From: CAJQQK01 sp965224225
GTDB lineage: Bacteria; Pseudomonadota; Alphaproteobacteria; Rhizobiales; Hyphomicrobiaceae
Assembly (NCBI GenBank): GCA_965224225.1
Contig: CBDCZF010000001.1
Span: 124,001 to 188,000, forward strand
DNA: 64,000 nucleotides
Direction: 5' to 3'
The notes under the pieces are model-generated. The model did no database searches and was not told the origin of the DNA. It saw only the letters and a program-made list of their open reading frames with translations. Positions within the stretch are counted from its first letter, which is position 1; each line of letters starts with the position of its first letter. Of this stretch, positions 24,902-33,976 are shown piece after piece. The position numbers and the translations under genes are program-made.

Positions 24902-25789
24902 TCAGGTTGAGAGCGCGTCTGGACGGGTTGTCCGGCGCGCTTTTTTCGTTGCCTGCGATGGGCGCAGCGCCTCGAGATAGCCTCGGTATTTGGCACGTTT
25001 CGCCTCGTTCGCCGTCAGGCTTGCCCACATCAAATTGCAGGTGTGCAGGATGCGCCGAAGCCTCGGACGTGCCGCCATACCGTGCTTTTCGAGGGCATAG
25101 ATGATGCTTTTCATGTGGTGATAGGATTTGAAGCGGGTCACCTCCGGTGAAGGTGGGCTCGAAGCATCGCCCGAATGCATGACAACCGCCTCGTGAACAT
25201 GACGAAGCCTGTAGCCGTGCTGCCTGAAGCGCACCGCCAGATCGTCATCCTCACAGTAGAGGAAAATGTTCTCATCGAAGCCGCCGATTTCCCAAAACGC
25301 AGCTGCGCGGCAGAAGAGGGCGGCGCCGGTGATCATCTCGAGATCGCAACTTGCCTGAGGCCGCACCTTGAGCTTGGCGTTTAGGGCAGGCGACAGAAGG
25401 CGGGACCGGCGGCGCCAGGAGGGATTTCCTTCGGCGTCCAGGATCCGGGGATTGTAGGCTGCAGCCTCTGGATGCGCCTCAGCCGCCGCCAGCAGATGTT
25501 GGAGTGCGCCGGGCTGCAGTTGGGCGTCCGGGTTGAGAAACAGCAGGAACGGCTGGCTGGCGGACCGTGCGCCGATGTTGCAGGCAGTACCGAAGCCGAC
25601 ATTGCTGTCGTTCGACCGGACGATCACATTGCCGGCCGCTCGGACGATATCGAGAGTGGCGTCATCGCTGGCGTTATCGACCACGATAATTTCGGCACCG
25701 GCATCGATCGAGCCGAGCGCGGTGCCGATCACGTCTTCGCTGTTATAGGTGACCAGAATGACGGTGACGGGCAGTGTCGGAGGCGTCAC
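24902..25789 (-). CDS. Glycosyltransferase family 2 (rhamnosyltransferase-like)
   Basis: This 295-aa GT-A fold enzyme has VTVILVTYNSEDVIGTALGS, the nucleotide-binding VVDNASDD, the FLNPDAQL loop (DxD-like position) and the acceptor-side GGFDENIFLYCEDDDLAVRFR. These features are typical of rhamnosyl- and related transferases that build surface polysaccharide. There are no membrane helices, so it is probably a cytoplasmic or peripheral membrane enzyme. The GTG start overlaps the stop of the FkbM-type gene (GTGA), so the two are translated together. Confidence 0.85.
   Translation of the reverse strand: MTPPTLPVTVILVTYNSEDVIGTALGSIDAGAEIIVVDNASDDATLDIVRAAGNVIVRSNDSNVGFGTACNIGARSASQPFLLFLNPDAQLQPGALQHLLAAAEAHPEAAAYNPRILDAEGNPSWRRRSRLLSPALNAKLKVRPQASCDLEMITGAALFCRAAAFWEIGGFDENIFLYCEDDDLAVRFRQHGYRLRHVHEAVVMHSGDASSPPSPEVTRFKSYHHMKSIIYALEKHGMAARPRLRRILHTCNLMWASLTANEAKRAKYRGYLEALRPSQATKKARRTTRPDALST
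24912..24946 (+). terminator. Rho-independent terminator of the L,D-transpeptidase gene
   Basis: AGCGCGTCTGGAC-GGGTT-GTCCGGCGCGCT folds into a strong stem followed by TTTTTCG. It lies 31 bp past the ldtP stop and overlaps the 3' codons of the convergent glycosyltransferase gene. Confidence 0.75.
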
Positions 25790-26544
25790 GTCGCCACCCC
25801 GGCGTTCGCGACAAGTCCTTCGTTGACGAAGGCGGCCACATCGTCCTCCTGCGCCACCTGCACAAGGCCGGCTCCATGTAGTTGCCGAACCAATGCATCA
25901 GAGGTTCCGGCATCGTCGTACATCGAGGGATGCAACTCGATGATGGCGACGGCGCAGCGTTCCAACACAGCGCGATCGCTTGCAATCATATCGGCTTCCG
26001 CGCCTTCGATATCACAGACCAGGCTGAATGTCGCCGATTGGCCGAGCAGTGCAGCAACATCGCCGAGCGTGGTGGTCTCGACGGAAATGGTCCGATAGTT
26101 GGCCGGATCAACCATCCGATTTCCATGCACGTTGCCCGAATGGCGGAAGGCGACTGTTGCAGCACCGTAAGCTATCGCTTTGTTGATGACCCGAACATTG
26201 TCCTTTGCCCCGAATAGGGATGCGTTTCGCAGGCAAATGTCCGCCAGCGCCGGATTGGCTTCGACGACGATCAGTTCGCAGGCAGCCTCGAGGCGCCGGG
26301 CGATGTGACCGCTGATCAGGCCGAGGCAACCGCCAAGTTCGACAACCGGCAAATTGCGCGGCAGGAAACGGTCGATCAGATTGGCTTCGGCTGCCTCGTA
26401 GCGCTCATCTGCGATCAATTCCTGGAAATTGAGCTTCAGGTTGCCCGGCAGTTCGATCGGGCGGCCACGAAAGGCAAAACCGCCGTGGGTTGCGATATGC
26501 TTGCGCACCACGCGTCTCTGACGCCATTGTTTGAGTATTCCCAT
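25786..26544 (-). CDS. FkbM-family SAM-dependent methyltransferase
   Basis: This 252-aa protein (ATG at 26544; an upstream ATG at 26568 is possible) has the FkbM signature: VVELGGCLGLISGHIA as SAM motif I, LIVVEANPALADICLRN, and CDIEGAEADMI as the motif near the active site. Family members O-methylate sugars or polyketides. Paired with a coupled glycosyltransferase, it probably methylates a glycan residue. The pair is inserted on the opposite strand between ldtP and glyA. Confidence 0.85.
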   Translation of the reverse strand: MGILKQWRQRRVVRKHIATHGGFAFRGRPIELPGNLKLNFQELIADERYEAAEANLIDRFLPRNLPVVELGGCLGLISGHIARRLEAACELIVVEANPALADICLRNASLFGAKDNVRVINKAIAYGAATVAFRHSGNVHGNRMVDPANYRTISVETTTLGDVAALLGQSATFSLVCDIEGAEADMIASDRAVLERCAVAIIELHPSMYDDAGTSDALVRQLHGAGLVQVAQEDDVAAFVNEGLVANAGVAT

Positions 26545-26762
26545 TGCCGGTTGGGGTCCACTTCCCAAAGTTGCTCAAATCGGCTTCGTTTGGGCTATAC
26601 CGCTTTGAATGTAAGCACTTAGAGCCAGCCCCGTCAGACCTGTCAACCAGCCATCAGGCCCGGCCTCGGGATGCGACGACCGACCGGATACCCGCCGGTG
26701 CACCGGGATGATAAGGCCGGACGCCAAGGGTACAGCTGAACTAGTTACAAGGATGATCAACC

Positions 26763-28058
26763 GTGGCCGCTTCTACATATTCCGTCAGTGACGCATTCTT
26801 TAGCCAGGGCCTGGCCGAGGCGGATCCTGAAATCTTCGCTGCGGCCGAGCAGGAACTCGAGCGCCAGCGCACCGAAATCGAACTGATTGCCTCGGAAAAC
26901 ATCGTCTCGAAGGCGGTACTCCAAACGGCCGGCACCGTGCTCACCAACAAATACGCCGAGGGCTACCCCGGCCGGCGCTACTATGGCGGCTGCCAGTATG
27001 TCGACATCGCCGAGCAACTGGCGATCGATCGGGCAAAACAACTGTTTCAGTGCGATTTTGCCAACGTCCAGCCGAGTTCCGGCAGCCAGGCAAACCAGGG
27101 CGTGTTCCTCGCCCTCCTGAAGCCCGGCGATACGTTCATGGGTCTCGATCTCGCAGCCGGCGGCCACCTGACGCACGGCTCGCCGGTCAACGTCTCGGGC
27201 AAATGGTTCAATGTCGTCTCATACGGCGTCGGACGCGAAAGCGGCGTGATCGATCTCGATGAGGTGCGCGACAAGGCACGCGAGGCAAAACCGAAGGTCA
27301 TCGTCGCCGGCGGTTCGGCCTATGCCCGGTTCTGGGACTTTGCGGCGATGCGCGCGATTGCCGACGAGGTCGGTGCCTACCTGTTTGTCGACATGGCCCA
27401 TTTTGCAGGCCTGGTTGCCGGCGGAGTGCATCCAAGTCCGCTACCCCATGCCCACGTCGTCTCGACCACGACGCACAAGACCCTCAGAGGGCCGCGCGGC
27501 GGCATGATCCTGACCAACGACGAGGCGGTCGCCAAGAAGATCAACTCGGCGATATTCCCCGGCATGCAGGGCGGCCCGCTGATGCACATCATCGCGGCCA
27601 AGGCAGTCGCCTTCAAGGAAGCGCTGCAGCCCTCGTTCAAGAGCTACGCGGCAAGTGTCGTTGCCAACGCCAAAGTGCTGGCCGAAACACTCCAGGAGCG
27701 GGGTTATAGGATCGTCACCGGCGGCACCGATACGCACCTAATGCTGGTCGACCTGCAATCGAAGGGACTGACCGGCAAGGCCGCGGAAGCGGCCCTCGGC
27801 GCCGCCAACATCACCTGCAACAAGAACGGCGTGCCGTTCGATCCGCAAAAACCGATGGTCACGTCCGGCATCCGGCTCGGCTCGCCGGCGGGCACGACCC
27901 GCGGATTCGGCGAGGCTGAATTCCGTGAGATCGCAAATATGATCGCGGCAGTGCTCGACAGCCTTGCCCAGCACGGCGATGCCGGCGACAGTGCGGTTGT
28001 CGAGCGGGTCAAGGGACAGGCGATTGATCTGTGCCGACGGTTCCCGATCTATCAGTGA
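26763..28058 (+). CDS. glyA: Serine hydroxymethyltransferase
   Basis: This 431-aa PLP enzyme converts serine and tetrahydrofolate to glycine and 5,10-methylene-THF. PLP-binding Lys239 lies in VVSTTTHKTLRGPRGG. The NKYAEGYPGRRYYGGC, PSSGSQAN and VDMAHFAGLVA motifs are present. It begins with GTG, with AAGGA 10 bp upstream. It leads a run of same-strand genes (nrdR, ribD, ribE, ribB-type, ribH, nusB, thiL, hppA). Confidence 0.97.
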   Translation: MAASTYSVSDAFFSQGLAEADPEIFAAAEQELERQRTEIELIASENIVSKAVLQTAGTVLTNKYAEGYPGRRYYGGCQYVDIAEQLAIDRAKQLFQCDFANVQPSSGSQANQGVFLALLKPGDTFMGLDLAAGGHLTHGSPVNVSGKWFNVVSYGVGRESGVIDLDEVRDKAREAKPKVIVAGGSAYARFWDFAAMRAIADEVGAYLFVDMAHFAGLVAGGVHPSPLPHAHVVSTTTHKTLRGPRGGMILTNDEAVAKKINSAIFPGMQGGPLMHIIAAKAVAFKEALQPSFKSYAASVVANAKVLAETLQERGYRIVTGGTDTHLMLVDLQSKGLTGKAAEAALGAANITCNKNGVPFDPQKPMVTSGIRLGSPAGTTRGFGEAEFREIANMIAAVLDSLAQHGDAGDSAVVERVKGQAIDLCRRFPIYQ

Positions 28059-28129
28059 CGTCTGGTGTTTGATGCCGGCATGCCAGCAGGTTTAACAGGC
28101 AATCTGCCGGCCAGGCGCGGGAGGCCTCA

Positions 28130-28603
28130 ATGCGGTGTCCATTCTGTGCAGGCGAGGAAACCCAGGTCAAGGACAGCCGGCCGACGGAGGAGCACACCGC
28201 CATTCGCCGCCGCCGCGTCTGTCCCGATTGCGGCGGCCGCTTCACGACGTTCGAGCGCGTACAGCTTCGAGAGCTTGCGGTCGCCAAACGATCCGGCGAG
28301 ATGGTGCCCTTCGACCGCAATAAGCTGCAGCGCTCGGTCGAGGTCGCGCTACGCAAGCGCCCGGTGGATGGCGAACGCATCGACCGCATGGTCTCTGGCA
28401 TCGTGCGCCAGCTTGAAAGCTCAGGCGAAGCGAACGTCACATCGCACCAGATTGGCGAGATGGTGATGGGTGCGCTACGCGAGCTGGATGCCGTTGGCTA
28501 TGTACGATTTGCCTCTGTCTACCGCGACTTTCGCGAGGTTTCCGACTTCCAGGACGTGCTCGGCGAAATCGGCCGGGCGCCTGCGACCGCGGATGACAAC
28601 TGA
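28130..28603 (+). CDS. nrdR: Transcriptional repressor NrdR
   Basis: This 157-aa regulator represses ribonucleotide reductase genes in response to ATP/dATP. The zinc ribbon uses Cys3, Cys6, Cys31 and Cys34 (MRCPFC and RVCPDCGGRFTTFER). The ATP-cone follows (VAKRSGEMVPFDRNKLQRSVEVALRKRPV). It lies 71 bp after glyA, and the glyA-nrdR order is common in rhizobia. Confidence 0.96.
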   Translation: MRCPFCAGEETQVKDSRPTEEHTAIRRRRVCPDCGGRFTTFERVQLRELAVAKRSGEMVPFDRNKLQRSVEVALRKRPVDGERIDRMVSGIVRQLESSGEANVTSHQIGEMVMGALRELDAVGYVRFASVYRDFREVSDFQDVLGEIGRAPATADDN

Positions 28604-28875
28604 GCGTCTCCCGGACACCCGAGCTAGTATTCACAGTGACGATGGTTCAGCTCGCGGCTTGGCTCACCGACGGCCGGCCACTACGTTGCGATGCAATGGA
28701 CCACTGAGAAACCTGTCGTGACTAACGTCCCGCCAAACCTGAAGCATGCCGCATCCATTCGGATTCGTTATGCAAGGTCGCGACCGCGACCCGGCACGAG
28801 TGTCGCCCTTGCGGAGGCCCGACCGCTGGGAGGAATAGCCGTGAGCGCAAGCAATGCTAAAGCGAGGAGCTTGCT

Positions 28876-29991
28876 ATGCGACACGCTTTAGACCTTGACC
28901 GCCGGCTGATGGCAGCCGCGATCCGTCTTGCGCGGCGCGGCCTTGGCCGAACGGCACCGAACCCGGCGGTCGGTGCCGTGATCTATGATCCGATAGCCCG
29001 AGAAGTGGTCGGGCGCGGCTGGACGCAGCCGGGCGGCCGGCCGCATGCCGAACCCGAGGCCATCGCGCGGGCCGGCGACCGCGCACGCGGCGCCTGGCTG
29101 TACGTAACGCTCGAGCCGTGCTCGCATCACGGCCGCACGCCGCCTTGTGCGGAGGCAATCATTGCCGCCGGCATCGCCCGCGTGATCTACGGCATCATGG
29201 ACCCCGATCCGCGCGTTGCCGGTCGCGGCCTCAGGCAGCTTGCGGCAAGCGGCATCGATGCATCGACCCGAGTGCTTTCGGATGCCGCCTATGACGTCAC
29301 GCTCGGGCATATATTGAGGGTCAGCGAACGGCGGCCGTTCGTACAGCTCAAGATCGCCGTCGACCGGCAAGGCCTGATCGCGACGGGCAGTGGTGATGCC
29401 CCACGCTGGGTGACCGGAGAAACGGCCAGGGCGCGCGGCCATCTGCTGCGCGCCGAGGCGGACGCCATCCTGGTTGGTCGGGGCACGGTCGCAGCTGACG
29501 ACCCGTCACTCGATTGCCGCCTGCCGGGGCTTCGCGAGGAGTCACCAATGCGCGTCGTACTCGCAGGCAGCGGCGAGATCCACACGGACCGCAAGGTACT
29601 GAAACAGGCTGGAAGCAACCCAACCGTGGTGATGGTCGGCCAACACGCCACTGCCGCAACCATCAACCAATTGCAGACAGCAGGTGCCGACGTACAGGTG
29701 GTTGGCGATGTCGGCGGCCGATTGTGGATTCCCGCCGTGCTTGAAGCCCTGATCGAACGTGGCATAACGCGCCTGCTGGTCGAAGGCGGCCCCGCCATCT
29801 GGCAGGCATTCGACCGCGCCGGCATGATCGATGAGGCCGTGTTGTTTCGCGGTGGCCATGGCCGGGACCGACCCTTCGATGGCGAAGCGGCAGCCGCCAT
29901 GCTGGCGCGTTATGTGTCGCAGACGCCGCTCACATTGCACTCTAGGTCACAAGCGGGCGACGATGATATGATCGTGTTCAGGCGCAGTTGA
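28876..29991 (+). CDS. ribD: Bifunctional riboflavin biosynthesis deaminase/reductase
   Basis: This 371-aa protein carries out deamination then reduction of the pyrimidine intermediate in riboflavin synthesis. The N-terminal deaminase has the zinc site HAE at 57-59, Cys82 and Cys91 (EPCSHHGRTPPC). The C-terminal reductase has DAILVGRGTVAADDP and VEGGPAIWQAF. It is 272 bp after nrdR, a gap where I see no gene. The reading frame and spacing fit the rib operon that follows. Confidence 0.95.
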   Translation: MRHALDLDRRLMAAAIRLARRGLGRTAPNPAVGAVIYDPIAREVVGRGWTQPGGRPHAEPEAIARAGDRARGAWLYVTLEPCSHHGRTPPCAEAIIAAGIARVIYGIMDPDPRVAGRGLRQLAASGIDASTRVLSDAAYDVTLGHILRVSERRPFVQLKIAVDRQGLIATGSGDAPRWVTGETARARGHLLRAEADAILVGRGTVAADDPSLDCRLPGLREESPMRVVLAGSGEIHTDRKVLKQAGSNPTVVMVGQHATAATINQLQTAGADVQVVGDVGGRLWIPAVLEALIERGITRLLVEGGPAIWQAFDRAGMIDEAVLFRGGHGRDRPFDGEAAAAMLARYVSQTPLTLHSRSQAGDDDMIVFRRS

Positions 29992-30039
29992 GGAACCGCC
30001 CGGCCCCGCAAGATACAGCGCTCAATGGTAAGGTGGGAG

Positions 30040-30633
30040 ATGTTTACGGGACTGATAACGGATGTTGGCGAGGTCGTCGGGCGTGACGGCGGGCAATTCG
30101 AGATCCGCTCGAATTACCGGGCCGAGGAGATTGCCATCGGCGCCTCGATCGCCTGTGCGGGCTGCTGCCTGACAGCAACAACGATCGTAGCCGACGGTGA
30201 TGGTTGTCGTTTCACGGTCGATGTCTCCAACGAGACGCTTTCCAAGACGACGCTCGGTGACTGGCAGACCGGCCGCAGGATCAACCTCGAGCGATCGCTG
30301 GCGGCCGGCGGCGAGCTTGGCGGCCATGTCGTCACCGGCCATGTTGACGGCGTCGCCCGTATCACCGATATCCAACCTGACGGTGAGTGCCAGCGGTTTT
30401 CATTCGATGTGCCGGAAAGCCTTGCCATGTATATCGCGCCCAAAGGATCCGTTGCGCTCGATGGCACATCGCTGACGATCAACGAGGTTGGCGGCCACGC
30501 CTTCGGCGTCAATCTGATTCCCCATAGCCTCGAGGTGACGACCTGGGGTGAGCGCCGCGTCGGCGATCGCGTCAATCTCGAAGTCGACCTGTTCGCGCGC
30601 TACGTGGCGCGCCTGTTGGAGTACCGCCGGTGA
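30040..30633 (+). CDS. ribE: Riboflavin synthase alpha chain
   Basis: This 197-aa enzyme dismutates 6,7-dimethyl-8-ribityllumazine to riboflavin. Two similar lumazine-binding domains are visible, the first starting MFTGLITDVG and the second around residue 95 (GHVDGVARITDI), each with the expected NLERSL and TTWGERRVGDRVNLEVD type strands. The ATG at 30040 with AAGG 6 bp upstream gives the canonical N-terminus. The stop overlaps the next gene start (GTGA). Confidence 0.95.
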   Translation: MFTGLITDVGEVVGRDGGQFEIRSNYRAEEIAIGASIACAGCCLTATTIVADGDGCRFTVDVSNETLSKTTLGDWQTGRRINLERSLAAGGELGGHVVTGHVDGVARITDIQPDGECQRFSFDVPESLAMYIAPKGSVALDGTSLTINEVGGHAFGVNLIPHSLEVTTWGERRVGDRVNLEVDLFARYVARLLEYRR

Positions 30634-31784
30634 AAGAGACACTGCCAACCGTGACATACGCCGAGGGCAAGGGCTTCCTGTCACCGACGTCGGAAATCAT
30701 CGAGGACATGCGCAACGGCCGCATGGTCATCCTGGTCGATGCCGAGGACCGCGAGAACGAAGGCGATCTCGTCATTCCGGCGCAAATGGCAACGCCCGAT
30801 GCGATAAACTTCATGGCCAAGTACGGTCGCGGGCTGATCTGCCTTGCCCTCACCGAAGAACGCGGGCACGAACTCAAGCTCGAGTCGATGGTCGCAACCA
30901 ACGCCTCGCGTACGGGCACGGCGTTCACAGTGTCGATCGAGGCCCGCGAAGGCATTTCGACCGGCATCTCTGCGCACGATCGCTCGCGCACTGTGCTGAC
31001 CGCCATCGACCCGACCAAAACTGCAGCCGACATCGTCTCGCCGGGCCACGTGTTCCCGCTGATCGCGCGTGATGGCGGCGTGCTGGTCCGGGCCGGACAT
31101 ACCGAGGCCTCGGTAGATCTCGCGCGCATGGCGGGTCTCAACCCGGCAGCCGTGATCTGCGAGATCATGAACGATGACGGGACCATGTCGCGCCTGCCCG
31201 AACTCGTTGCTTTCGCGCAGAAACACGGCCTCAAGATCGGCACCATCGAAGATCTGATCGCATTCCGTTTGCGCCATGACCGGGTCGTCGAGGAAGTCGC
31301 CCAACGTGTTGTCACCAGCCGGTTCGGCGGTGAGTTCGTGCTCCATGTCTATGAACGCAAAGGCCTTGACGTCGAACACTTGGCCCTGGTCAAGGGCGAC
31401 CTGTCGGGCACCGAACCGGTGCTCGTCAGGGTCCACACCGTAACCGTGCTTTCCGACCTCTTGGGCGTCGGACAAGACGACAACGATGCAACCAAGGTCG
31501 AAATGGCGATGCGCGCAATTGCCAAGGAAGGCCGCGGTGTACTGGTCATCATCCGCGATCATCGCCGCAAGGCGGTTTCTGAAACGCTGCGGAACGGCGG
31601 CGATAGTGCCGTGCGCCATGCCCAGGCCAACGAGCAGCGCAATGTCGAGATCGGCATCGGCTCACAGATCCTGCGCGATCTCGGTGTGAGCGACATGATC
31701 TTGCTGACCAACTCCCCGCAATCAGTGTATGTCGGGCTTGAAGCATACGGCCTTCGGGTCGTAGGGCTCAGGCCGATCGAATAG
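30630..31784 (+). CDS. ribB: 3,4-dihydroxy-2-butanone 4-phosphate synthase with degenerate RibA-like domain (RibBX type)
   Basis: This 384-aa protein forms the four-carbon unit of riboflavin from ribulose-5-phosphate. The RibB domain (about 18-215) has DAEDRENEGDLV (37-48), the acidic metal site. The C-terminal region (about 220-384) aligns in length and spacing with GTP cyclohydrolase II, but the zinc-binding cysteines are missing: the stretch VHTVTVLSDLLGVGQDDND has none. So it cannot act as RibA, and GTP cyclohydrolase II must be encoded elsewhere. This matches the RibBX type described in rhizobia. It starts with GTG in a GTGA overlap with ribE. Confidence 0.92.
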   Translation: MKETLPTVTYAEGKGFLSPTSEIIEDMRNGRMVILVDAEDRENEGDLVIPAQMATPDAINFMAKYGRGLICLALTEERGHELKLESMVATNASRTGTAFTVSIEAREGISTGISAHDRSRTVLTAIDPTKTAADIVSPGHVFPLIARDGGVLVRAGHTEASVDLARMAGLNPAAVICEIMNDDGTMSRLPELVAFAQKHGLKIGTIEDLIAFRLRHDRVVEEVAQRVVTSRFGGEFVLHVYERKGLDVEHLALVKGDLSGTEPVLVRVHTVTVLSDLLGVGQDDNDATKVEMAMRAIAKEGRGVLVIIRDHRRKAVSETLRNGGDSAVRHAQANEQRNVEIGIGSQILRDLGVSDMILLTNSPQSVYVGLEAYGLRVVGLRPIE

Positions 31785-31813
31785 GTCGGCCCGCAGCGGC
31801 GTGGAGAACGGGA

Positions 31814-32329
31814 ATGGCACAGCGCGATCAACAGGGCGACAGCGAGCCGGCACTGATACCAGGTACCGGCCACCGCATTTTGATTATCGAATCGCCCTAC
31901 TACAAAGACATTGCCGCCGAACTCATAGCAGGCGCGACAGGTGAACTGACAGCGGCTGGAGCGACCTACGACCGCGTCGCGGTCCCCGGCGCACTTGAGA
32001 TCCCGCAGGTGCTCGGGGCTGCCGTCAATGCCGGCCTCGCACCGCTCTGCGCCGACCATGCACGCTACTCCGGTGCCATCGCGCTTGGCTGCGTGATCCG
32101 CGGCGAAACCCACCATTTCGACGTGGTTTGTGACAACGCCAACCACTGGCTGATGGACATCGCCATGCGCCATTCCGTGCCGATCGGCAACGCCATATTG
32201 ACCGTCGATACGCATGAACAGGCCATGGCGCGAGCCCGGGGCGGGCGGCAGGGCAAGGGTGGCGAAGCAGCCCGGGCCTGCCTCCGGCTCGTGCAGCTGA
32301 CCCGCGAATTCCAGGATCTCGGATCGTGA
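31814..32329 (+). CDS. ribH: 6,7-dimethyl-8-ribityllumazine synthase
   Basis: This 171-aa enzyme condenses the RibB and RibD products. VPGALEIPQVLG and GCVIRGETHHFDVVCDNANH are the family core motifs, the latter with the catalytic His; the RKGGEAA-like region (GGRQGKGGEAARACL) sits near the end. A short polar N-terminal extension is present. It lies 29 bp after ribB, completing the local riboflavin run. Confidence 0.94.
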   Translation: MAQRDQQGDSEPALIPGTGHRILIIESPYYKDIAAELIAGATGELTAAGATYDRVAVPGALEIPQVLGAAVNAGLAPLCADHARYSGAIALGCVIRGETHHFDVVCDNANHWLMDIAMRHSVPIGNAILTVDTHEQAMARARGGRQGKGGEAARACLRLVQLTREFQDLGS

Positions 32330-32399
32330 TCATCGCCGGCAGCCATACGTGCCCCGCTCAGCATTCGGCTGACGCCGGCTTCATCGGGAAGCGCGAGCG

Positions 32400-32936
32400 A
32401 TGATGGCAAAAGCCCGCTCCGGCGCCATAGAGCGCTCTGCCGCCCGCCTGGCCGCCGTCCAGGCGCTCTATCAGATGGACATTGCCGGCACCGATCTCAA
32501 TCAGATCGTCGCCGAGTTTACGGCCTTCCGCCTGCAGGGCGATGCGGACGACGAGAACGGGGCGGGCACCACCCTGGCTGCCGCCGACCGAACCTTTTTC
32601 GCCGAGATCGTGCGCGGCGCCGTCAACCGGCAGCGCGACATCGACCCGATCGTCGACAAGCAACTGGCGACGGGATGGCGGCTGGTGCGTGTCGATTCCA
32701 CCTTGCGCGCCATCTTCCGGGCCGCCGTCTACGAACTGATGGAACGCCAGGAAGTGCCAGCCCGGGTCGTGATCAATGAATACATCGACGTAGCCCACGC
32801 CTTTTTCAGCGACGAGCAGCCCAAGGTCGTCAACGGTCTGCTCGATCAACTGGCGCGCGCATTGCGGCCTGATGAGTTTCGCACCGCTTCCGCACCCGCG
32901 TTGAAGGGCAAGGCTGCGGACGAGGACATTGTCTGA
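32400..32936 (+). CDS. nusB: Transcription antitermination factor NusB
   Basis: This 178-aa protein binds boxA RNA with NusE during rRNA antitermination. Family features are SAARLAAVQALYQMDI at the N-terminus and VINEYIDVAHAFFSDEQPKVVNGLLDQLAR at the C-terminus. An insert of about 20 residues (RLQGDADDENGAG area) is common in alphaproteobacteria. It is placed after ribH, as in many bacteria. Confidence 0.95.
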   Translation: MMAKARSGAIERSAARLAAVQALYQMDIAGTDLNQIVAEFTAFRLQGDADDENGAGTTLAAADRTFFAEIVRGAVNRQRDIDPIVDKQLATGWRLVRVDSTLRAIFRAAVYELMERQEVPARVVINEYIDVAHAFFSDEQPKVVNGLLDQLARALRPDEFRTASAPALKGKAADEDIV

Positions 32937-32959
32937 GGCGTGCTCAGAGGCCCGTTGCC

Positions 32960-33976
32960 ATGGCAAATGCGGATGATAGGGCTGCCGGCGAAGAAGCATT
33001 CATCGCGCGATACCTGGCGCCGCTGAGCGAGGGTTTCCCCGGTGCCTTCGGGCTCGGCGATGATTGTGCGGAACTCGTGCCGCTTCCTGGACACTCCCTG
33101 ATCCTAAAGACCGACCCGATCGTCGCAGGCGTGCATTTCTTTGGCGATGATGCACCAGACGACATCGCCTGGAAGGCTGTCGCGGTCAACGCTTCGGACA
33201 TTGTTGCCAAAGGCGCGAAACCGTTTGCCTATTTGATGGCCCTGACGATGCCGGCGGAGCCAGAGCCGGAATGGATGGCCCAGTTTTGCACAGGGCTCGG
33301 AGAGGCACAGGCAGCGTTCGGCTGCGTGCTGGTCGGCGGCGATACCGACCGCGGACCGGGACCGCTTTCGATTGCCGTGACGATGGTCGGCGAGATGCCG
33401 GCCGGCCGGATGGTGCGTCGTGGCGGTGCCGAGCCCGGAGACTACGTCTATGTGTCGGGAACAATTGGCGGGTCCGCACTTGGGCTCAGCTTGCGACGAG
33501 AGCCTCAGCTGGCCGAACGCTGGGAGCTGACGGCGGCCGCCTGCCGGGCTGCCAAGGTACAATTCCTGCGGCCGCAGCCAAAGCTTGGGTTGCGCGCGGC
33601 GCTCAACGCTGCAGCCCGTGCGGCGATGGATATTTCCGACGGCATCCTCAAGGATCTCGACCGCATGTGCCGGCAAACGGCGACCGGCGCTTCGATCGAA
33701 CTCGCCCAACTGCCCCTTGCCGACGGTTTGCGTGCAGGCCTCGACAACGATCGGGAACTGGCGTTGCCACTGCTGACGGCCGGCGATGATTACGAAGTAC
33801 TCGCGATCGTCAGCCCGGAGCAGACAGCATTGTTCGAACTGTTGGCCAGGCGGGGCGGAGTCACGGTCAGCCGCATTGGCTCGGTGACGACGAGGGCCGG
33901 TGTCGAGCTTCTTGATGAAGCCGGCAATCCAATCGGGATTGACAGCGCCGGCTACGATCATTTCCGTCGAACTTAG
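32960..33976 (+). CDS. thiL: Thiamine-monophosphate kinase
   Basis: This 338-aa enzyme phosphorylates thiamine monophosphate to the diphosphate cofactor. GLGDDCAEL, the metal-binding DPIVAGVHF loop, VNASDIVAKGAKP and GGDTDRGPG are the AIR-synthase-like motifs, and MDISDGILKDL follows. It is 23 bp after nusB. The cofactor product is used by the E1 enzyme pair at 2998-4937, among others. Confidence 0.95.
   Translation: MANADDRAAGEEAFIARYLAPLSEGFPGAFGLGDDCAELVPLPGHSLILKTDPIVAGVHFFGDDAPDDIAWKAVAVNASDIVAKGAKPFAYLMALTMPAEPEPEWMAQFCTGLGEAQAAFGCVLVGGDTDRGPGPLSIAVTMVGEMPAGRMVRRGGAEPGDYVYVSGTIGGSALGLSLRREPQLAERWELTAAACRAAKVQFLRPQPKLGLRAALNAAARAAMDISDGILKDLDRMCRQTATGASIELAQLPLADGLRAGLDNDRELALPLLTAGDDYEVLAIVSPEQTALFELLARRGGVTVSRIGSVTTRAGVELLDEAGNPIGIDSAGYDHFRRT

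Noticed and set aside
28604..28875. FMN riboswitch upstream of ribD
   Set aside because: The gap is 272 bp but none of the conserved RFN-element stems (such as the AGGGGGCG box) was found.
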